Positions 59,640-64,000 of a stretch of 64,000 bases of DNA are shown one piece after another (the first letter of the stretch is position 1; the number at the start of each line of letters is the position of its first letter). The notes below the pieces were generated by a model, which ran no database searches, had not been told where the DNA came from, and saw only the letters and a program-made list of their open reading frames with translations. The stretch covers positions 15,153,255 through 15,217,254 of the forward strand of contig NC_077232.1 of NCBI RefSeq assembly GCF_027887165.1, in the 5' to 3' direction. The DNA comes from Monodelphis domestica. Its lineage: Eukaryota > Chordata > Mammalia > Didelphimorphia > Didelphidae. The position numbers and the translations under genes are program-made.

Positions 59640-60960
59640 AGTTCCAGTTTCCACCCACCAGTCTCTTGGATCCATGGTGGAGGGAGGAGCAGCTCTTGGT
59701 TTTTGCTAGCCTTAGTTCCTTATACTTCAAGATAAATATTTAATAAATATTATTAAATAGAATGCCTGGGGTACTGGATACTAATTCTAATCTTTATATT
59801 TTTTGGCAGATGATGAAGACATTCTAGAACTTTTTTTTTCCTTAAAAGGACAGCTGGCAGCCTGGTTGTTTAAAGTCTACAGCCTGGTTACAGCCCAGCA
59901 TCCCATCAGTTTCAAATCTGCTACTGGTTTACAACCAAAGCTGCTTTTCTACTGCGAGTTTTCAAACCTTCTCTAGCTGCCCAACTGCTGCTCATTTCCA
60001 TATTTCTGCTTCTACCTTCTGAGCCTCTGGAAGCTGCGAGTACTTTCTGCAAGTACTTTTACAAATCCCGAGGGGCCATCAGGCTCTTACTGGCCCAGCT
60101 GCCTTAATTTAGGAAACTTGGTGGAAAAGCCGCTCCTGCCCATGGCCTGAAAAGCAGCCAATCAGACATTGACCATTCCTGTCTGTAGCTTGGCCAAACC
60201 CCGGCTAAGAGTCAGGCCCACCCTCCCCAGCTGCCTCAAACTACTACCTCACCCAAGCACTCCAGGCCCCTCTGTCACTGCTACTACATCCTGATGCTGC
60301 TAAAGCCTAGTCACACCTAGCTTGTCTTCCCCTACCAGCTCCCAGAACTTCTTTTGGGATGTGTTTTTAGCCAAAGCTACTTCCAGCCTGTCCCCTAATC
60401 CTGAGTTGCTGCTGCTTTTGCTGCTTCTGCTGTTGCTTTTGCCACTTCTGCTGCCCTGATCCATTCCAGCTGGTGAATATAAGCTTCTCTTTCCCAAGCC
60501 AGTGTGGAAGATAAGCCCCTTTCACCACTGAACAGCTGATTGCCTCCTAGGCTCCATCAAGCTCTTTCCCTTGGCTGGGAGGGTTCTAGCCCTCTTTTTA
60601 ACCAACCCAGCTTAATTTCTACCCCTCCATGATTCACCAAATTTGCCTTACTTCTATCTCTCCATCTCTGCCCAATTTTGAAGTCATATCCTCCATTTTG
60701 GTTTCTGGCAGTCCCAAACCTCACCCCTTACCCTGAAAACCACACCTAACCACTCCCCTAACTGCTCCCAGTTATAGTGCTGCCTCTTGGCTACTATTGG
60801 TCAATATTGAACACTTGTTTTTTTCTTCTCACAACTCTTCCTGTTTTTACTCTTCTCTTTTATTTTTCCCCCTTTTCCTCTTTAGCTACTGTGGTTGTGT
60901 GCTTCCACTAGATGGCAGCAATAGATAAATAATTTATTTTTTTCACTTTTTAAAAAAATA
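59640..60960. repeat. C/T-rich co-duplicated block, unit C copy
   Basis: Counterpart of 35,350-36,690, with the interrupted CTG/CTT repeats at about 60,400-60,450. No gene recognised. A 65-codon serine-rich minus-strand frame at 60,300-60,497 comes from the triplet repeat. Confidence 0.4.
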
Positions 60961-61059
60961 AAAATCAAAATCCAATAAATCATCATGAAATAAAATGAAA
61001 TAAGCGAAACACCTTCACCTTCTACTCCACCACTTGTACTAAAAATAATTAAATAATAA

Positions 61060-61061
<2 letters not shown>

Positions 61062-61129
<68 letters not shown>
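61062..61129. repeat. (TA)n microsatellite
   Basis: About 33 uninterrupted TA units. The orthologous place in unit D (about 36,780-36,810) has only a short degenerate TA-rich run, so it expanded in C or collapsed in D. Confidence 0.92.
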
Positions 61130-61131
<2 letters not shown>

Positions 61132-61150
61132 TATTTTTTCTCCTTTTTTG

Positions 61151-61860
61151 ATCAAAATGCTACCATATGTGAAAGTCTTTTGTTTTTTATCCAAATAGAA
61201 GCATGTAAAATTCCAAATTCCCTCTTCCTCATTGTACTCCTACCACATTATATTTTTCTGATCTTCATTCTCAAGTCAAAAGATGCCTCTATATGAGAGA
61301 TTAATGCCAAAATGTAGGACAACAGGAAAATTCAATTAAAAAAATCACTTAAATGGGGTAATGAAAAATACTCATCTCACCCAAGACAAGTCTGATTTTT
61401 GGGAGCCTTCTTTTGAACCACAAATAAAGTATAATCCTTTCTCTCCTGAAATGGAGATGAGACACCCCTTCATATACATAAGGTGCAGACCCTTCTCTCT
61501 AATACTCTGTAACATCTCACGCTCTGCAACTGCTGGCTGATCTTACCTCCTCTGTTCTTCTTCTAGCACCCTATCCTCTCCTGCCCTTTCTCTCACCCTA
61601 CAACTGGCCCCAACTCCAAAGAAATCTCATTCTACTATCATACCTCTTCCTAACCATGTTGCCTCAGCATCCCCACAGTCAATTTCTAAGAAATAATAGA
61701 CATCATATGACTACTTTGAATGTTTTTTCCCATTAAGGGAAGTGCTGAAATAGGAAGCAATGTGGATGTGGTGATCCTAAGAAATCATATTCCTTTTACA
61801 CCCCTAAGCAATTAGAGAAATGCAACATAATGTACCTTAATTTGAATTTGAAACTTTGGT
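61151..61860. other. Unassigned sequence before the ERV
   Basis: Sequence after the end of the V2R unit. From about 61,440 the C/T-rich, proline-coding character (CCTATCCTCTCCTGCCCTTT, CCTACAACTGGCCCCAACTC) would suit the matrix/p12 region of a gammaretroviral gag, so the ERV may start here, but no LTR or frame was defined. Confidence 0.35.
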
Positions 61861-64000
61861 CATGACCAAGAAGATGACTGAAATTTTTTTTTATCAATAT
61901 GACCCGTCAGATAAGGATGTTGAGAATTTGCTCAATGCTTTTCTAATGGAATGTGAGAAAAATGAAATCATCTCTTACATTAACATGGTCCAGGGGCATA
62001 ATGTAGCACACTAGCCAGCTCAGGATCCTGCATGGGATTATAAAAGTACTGTGGACCAGTTTCAATTACATCATTGTAAGGATGCCATTATAAAAGCTAT
62101 GCTAGAATGTTCCAAATATATGGAAGCATGGTAAAATTAGAAAGGCCTAGACAATCAGATAATGAGACATCCTCACAACTCTTGGATAAGGTCATTGACC
62201 TGGGGGGTCAATATCTAGTCCTTGATATTTCTAAAGACAAAGATATTGAGCAAATAAAGAGACATTGTGTCAACAACTCTTGCTGGGTGGTCCAAGATTA
62301 TTTTAAGATGCCTTGCAAAGGAGGCCTCAGATGGACCTTGAAGAGTTGAGAAACACTGCTTCTTATGTCCTTAAAGGCCAAAAGGAAAAACAGGAAGAGG
62401 TTAATAATATCATAGAAACCCTGAGAAAATAAATCAAAATTTTGGAGGATAAAAATTAATAAATAAAACAAAGGGCATGATGCTCAACTAATGGCACTAG
62501 CCCCTCACCAAGAACCTAAATATCAGTCCCTTACCTGCTAATTCTGTCATAAGAAGGGTCACATAATGATGAACAGTAGGATTTTTTTCTGGGTGATGAT
62601 GAACTATACTGATTGGAGAAATTCTTATAGAAATAATTACAGGAATGATAATTATAATAGTAATTTCAGGAATCATAATTTTAGGATTGATAATAATCCT
62701 AGGGACATAAATCAGTCACCTGACAACTCATACAAAATGACCTCTATTTTGTATATTTTATGCTGTATATTTTGAGTGGAGTTCGCCCCTGAAAAACACA
62801 GGGAGCTAGTGCCCTTCCGGCCTCAGTCCAAGGTACTAATGAAAGATTATGAAGGTGTATCAGGGGAGGGGGGGGGTGAGGAACAAGAATATGAGGCTAC
62901 AAACTTTCCAGACCCTGATGTCTTACTGCTCATTGTCCTTATCCTGCCCCCCCCAGACTAATGAGCCCCATGTAACATTATAGGTTGGTAATATCTATTA
63001 TGATTGCCTTTGGACATGGACACTGGAGTTTCCCAGTCTGTATTGAATAGAACACTTGATTTGTATTGCAGTTCCATTGGCTCAGTTAATGTCAGGGGGG
63101 TATCAGGGACACCCCTAAAGAATCCCAAGCATTCCCCTAGAATACTGTCTGTAGGACCCCTTAGTATGGAACACTGTTTGCTCTTAATGCGTGGTTCCCC
63201 TTTAAATTGGCTGGGGAGAGAACATTTGTGCAATCTTAGGGCCACAATAACTTGCTCTCTAGATGGCTCTATGACACTGGAAGTGCCTAAGGAATCCTTA
63301 ACTTCACTCCCTGTAATTCTTTCAGATACTCATGAAATGAAGAAAACTCCTATTTTTGAGATCCCAGATGATATACATTAGTATCTCTGGGCCACATCAT
63401 CTTCTATTGTTGGCCTACATAAATCAGCTATCCCTGTCCAAATTTAAACAAAATCTTTCCCACCTCTTTCCATTCCTCAGTACCCTCTTTTGAAGGAGGC
63501 AATTGATAACATTAAGCCAGTAATAAATTACCTGATTGACCATGGCATCATAATTCCCTGTGAATCTGAATACAATACACCCATCCTGCCTGTTAAAAAG
63601 TGAAAACTGGGGCCCGATGGCAAGCAGCACTAAAAATTTCTCCAGGATTTGAGAGCTGTGAACAATCACATTATAAAGAGACACCCTGTAGTTTCCAACA
63701 TAAATACTGTTATTTCTTCTGTTCCTAGCATTGGAACATACTTTACAATATTAGCCTTTTGCTCAACTTTCTTCTTTATACCCATTCATGAGAATTCCAG
63801 GCATATCTTTACTTTCACCTTGAATAGCTTCTAGGGGATGTAGACTCATCTTACCCAAAGGTTTGTGGACAGACCTACTTTCTTTACACAATTCTTAACT
63901 GCTGACACAGATGCCATAAAATTTAAATACAGTCATTTAATTCAGTATATGGATGATTTACCCTTGGCCTCATGAAATACCGAAGCATGGAAAGTGGAGA
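61860..64000 (+). mobile_element. ERV class I fragment 2 (gag, protease, reverse transcriptase), runs off the window
   Basis: An old endogenous gammaretrovirus-like provirus, plus strand. A capsid-end region (61,880-62,460) is followed by a zinc-knuckle remnant near 62,540 (a stop replaces one residue, and the last cysteine position is serine), a Asn/Tyr/Arg-rich tail, a protease-like region with an LGRE box (about 63,210), and reverse transcriptase from about 63,490 with a TPILPVKK segment and a YMDD catalytic box at 63,946-63,957. Many stops and frameshifts break every frame, so nothing functional is encoded. The pol gene continues past the window end. No 5' LTR was found. Confidence 0.78.

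Larger units (their letters stand above)
46665..61150 (+). repeat. Tandem V2R gene unit C
   Basis: The most complete unit: exon 1, intron 1 (about 3.6 kb), exon 2, intron 2 (about 2.3 kb), exon 3 and about 6.3 kb of downstream region matching units A, B and D. Stretches 47,893-51,515, 51,808-54,073 and 54,878-61,150 hold no further V2R exon that I can recognise; a (GT)n tract lies near 50,660-50,680. The unit's homology to D stops at 61,150. Confidence 0.85.

Noticed and set aside
60300..60497. Serine/glycine-rich minus-strand frame.
   Set aside because: Produced by an interrupted CTG/CTT triplet repeat.
1..64000. tRNA, rRNA, snRNA genes or CRISPR-like regularly spaced repeats.
   Set aside because: tRNA-like segments seen are SINE heads with degenerate folds; no regularly spaced short repeats were found.

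Overview
The window looks like mammalian, almost certainly marsupial, nuclear DNA. It is AT-rich and intron-dominated and packed with retrotransposons: L1 elements, tRNA-derived CORE-type SINEs of a form I associate with marsupials, MIR and L2 relics, solo LTRs and a class I (gammaretrovirus-like) endogenous retrovirus. An opossum-like genome is my best guess; the species is an inference. No RNA genes, CRISPR arrays or bacterial signals were seen.

The host genes are vomeronasal type-2 receptors (V2R; family C pheromone receptors). Three tandem gene units are recognisable from exons encoding the extracellular Venus-flytrap domain. Unit A (about 9.2-17.4 kb) has exons 2 and 3 and is a pseudogene, with an in-frame stop in exon 2 and a 1-bp deletion in exon 3. 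Unit B (about 18.4-28.5 kb) has open exons 2 and 3 with good splice sites but no exon 1. Unit C (about 46.7-61.2 kb) has exons 1, 2 and 3, all open, with matching splice phases (447 codons when joined). A fourth partial unit D (about 31.4-36.8 kb) holds only sequence matching the region downstream of exon 3. The exons for the last part of the ligand-binding domain, the cysteine-rich linker and the seven-helix domain were not found anywhere, so no complete receptor can be read here.

Layout: 1-9.2 kb is non-coding, with three diverged copies of an unidentified block, a hAT-like miniature transposon, a SINE, MIR relics and a minus-strand solo LTR. 9.2-28.5 kb holds units A and B, joined at a (TA)n tract plus a solo LTR. 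28.5-44.8 kb is a retrotransposon nest: a 5'-truncated L1 at the B/D junction, unit D, a second long L1 with ORF1 and ORF2 remnants, an ERV gag-protease fragment and a third L1. 44.8-46.7 kb carries old SINEs and a second solo LTR, in the sense orientation, about 1 kb upstream of unit C exon 1. 46.7-61.2 kb is unit C. 61.2-64.0 kb is a degraded ERV (gag to reverse transcriptase) running off the window.

The downstream part of units A-D also carries a co-duplicated minus-strand LTR element of about 3.3-3.9 kb with paired LTRs of about 280-310 bp and a short secreted-type reading frame retained in three copies. The window shows birth-and-death evolution of a chemoreceptor cluster, with retroelements lying at nearly every rearrangement junction.
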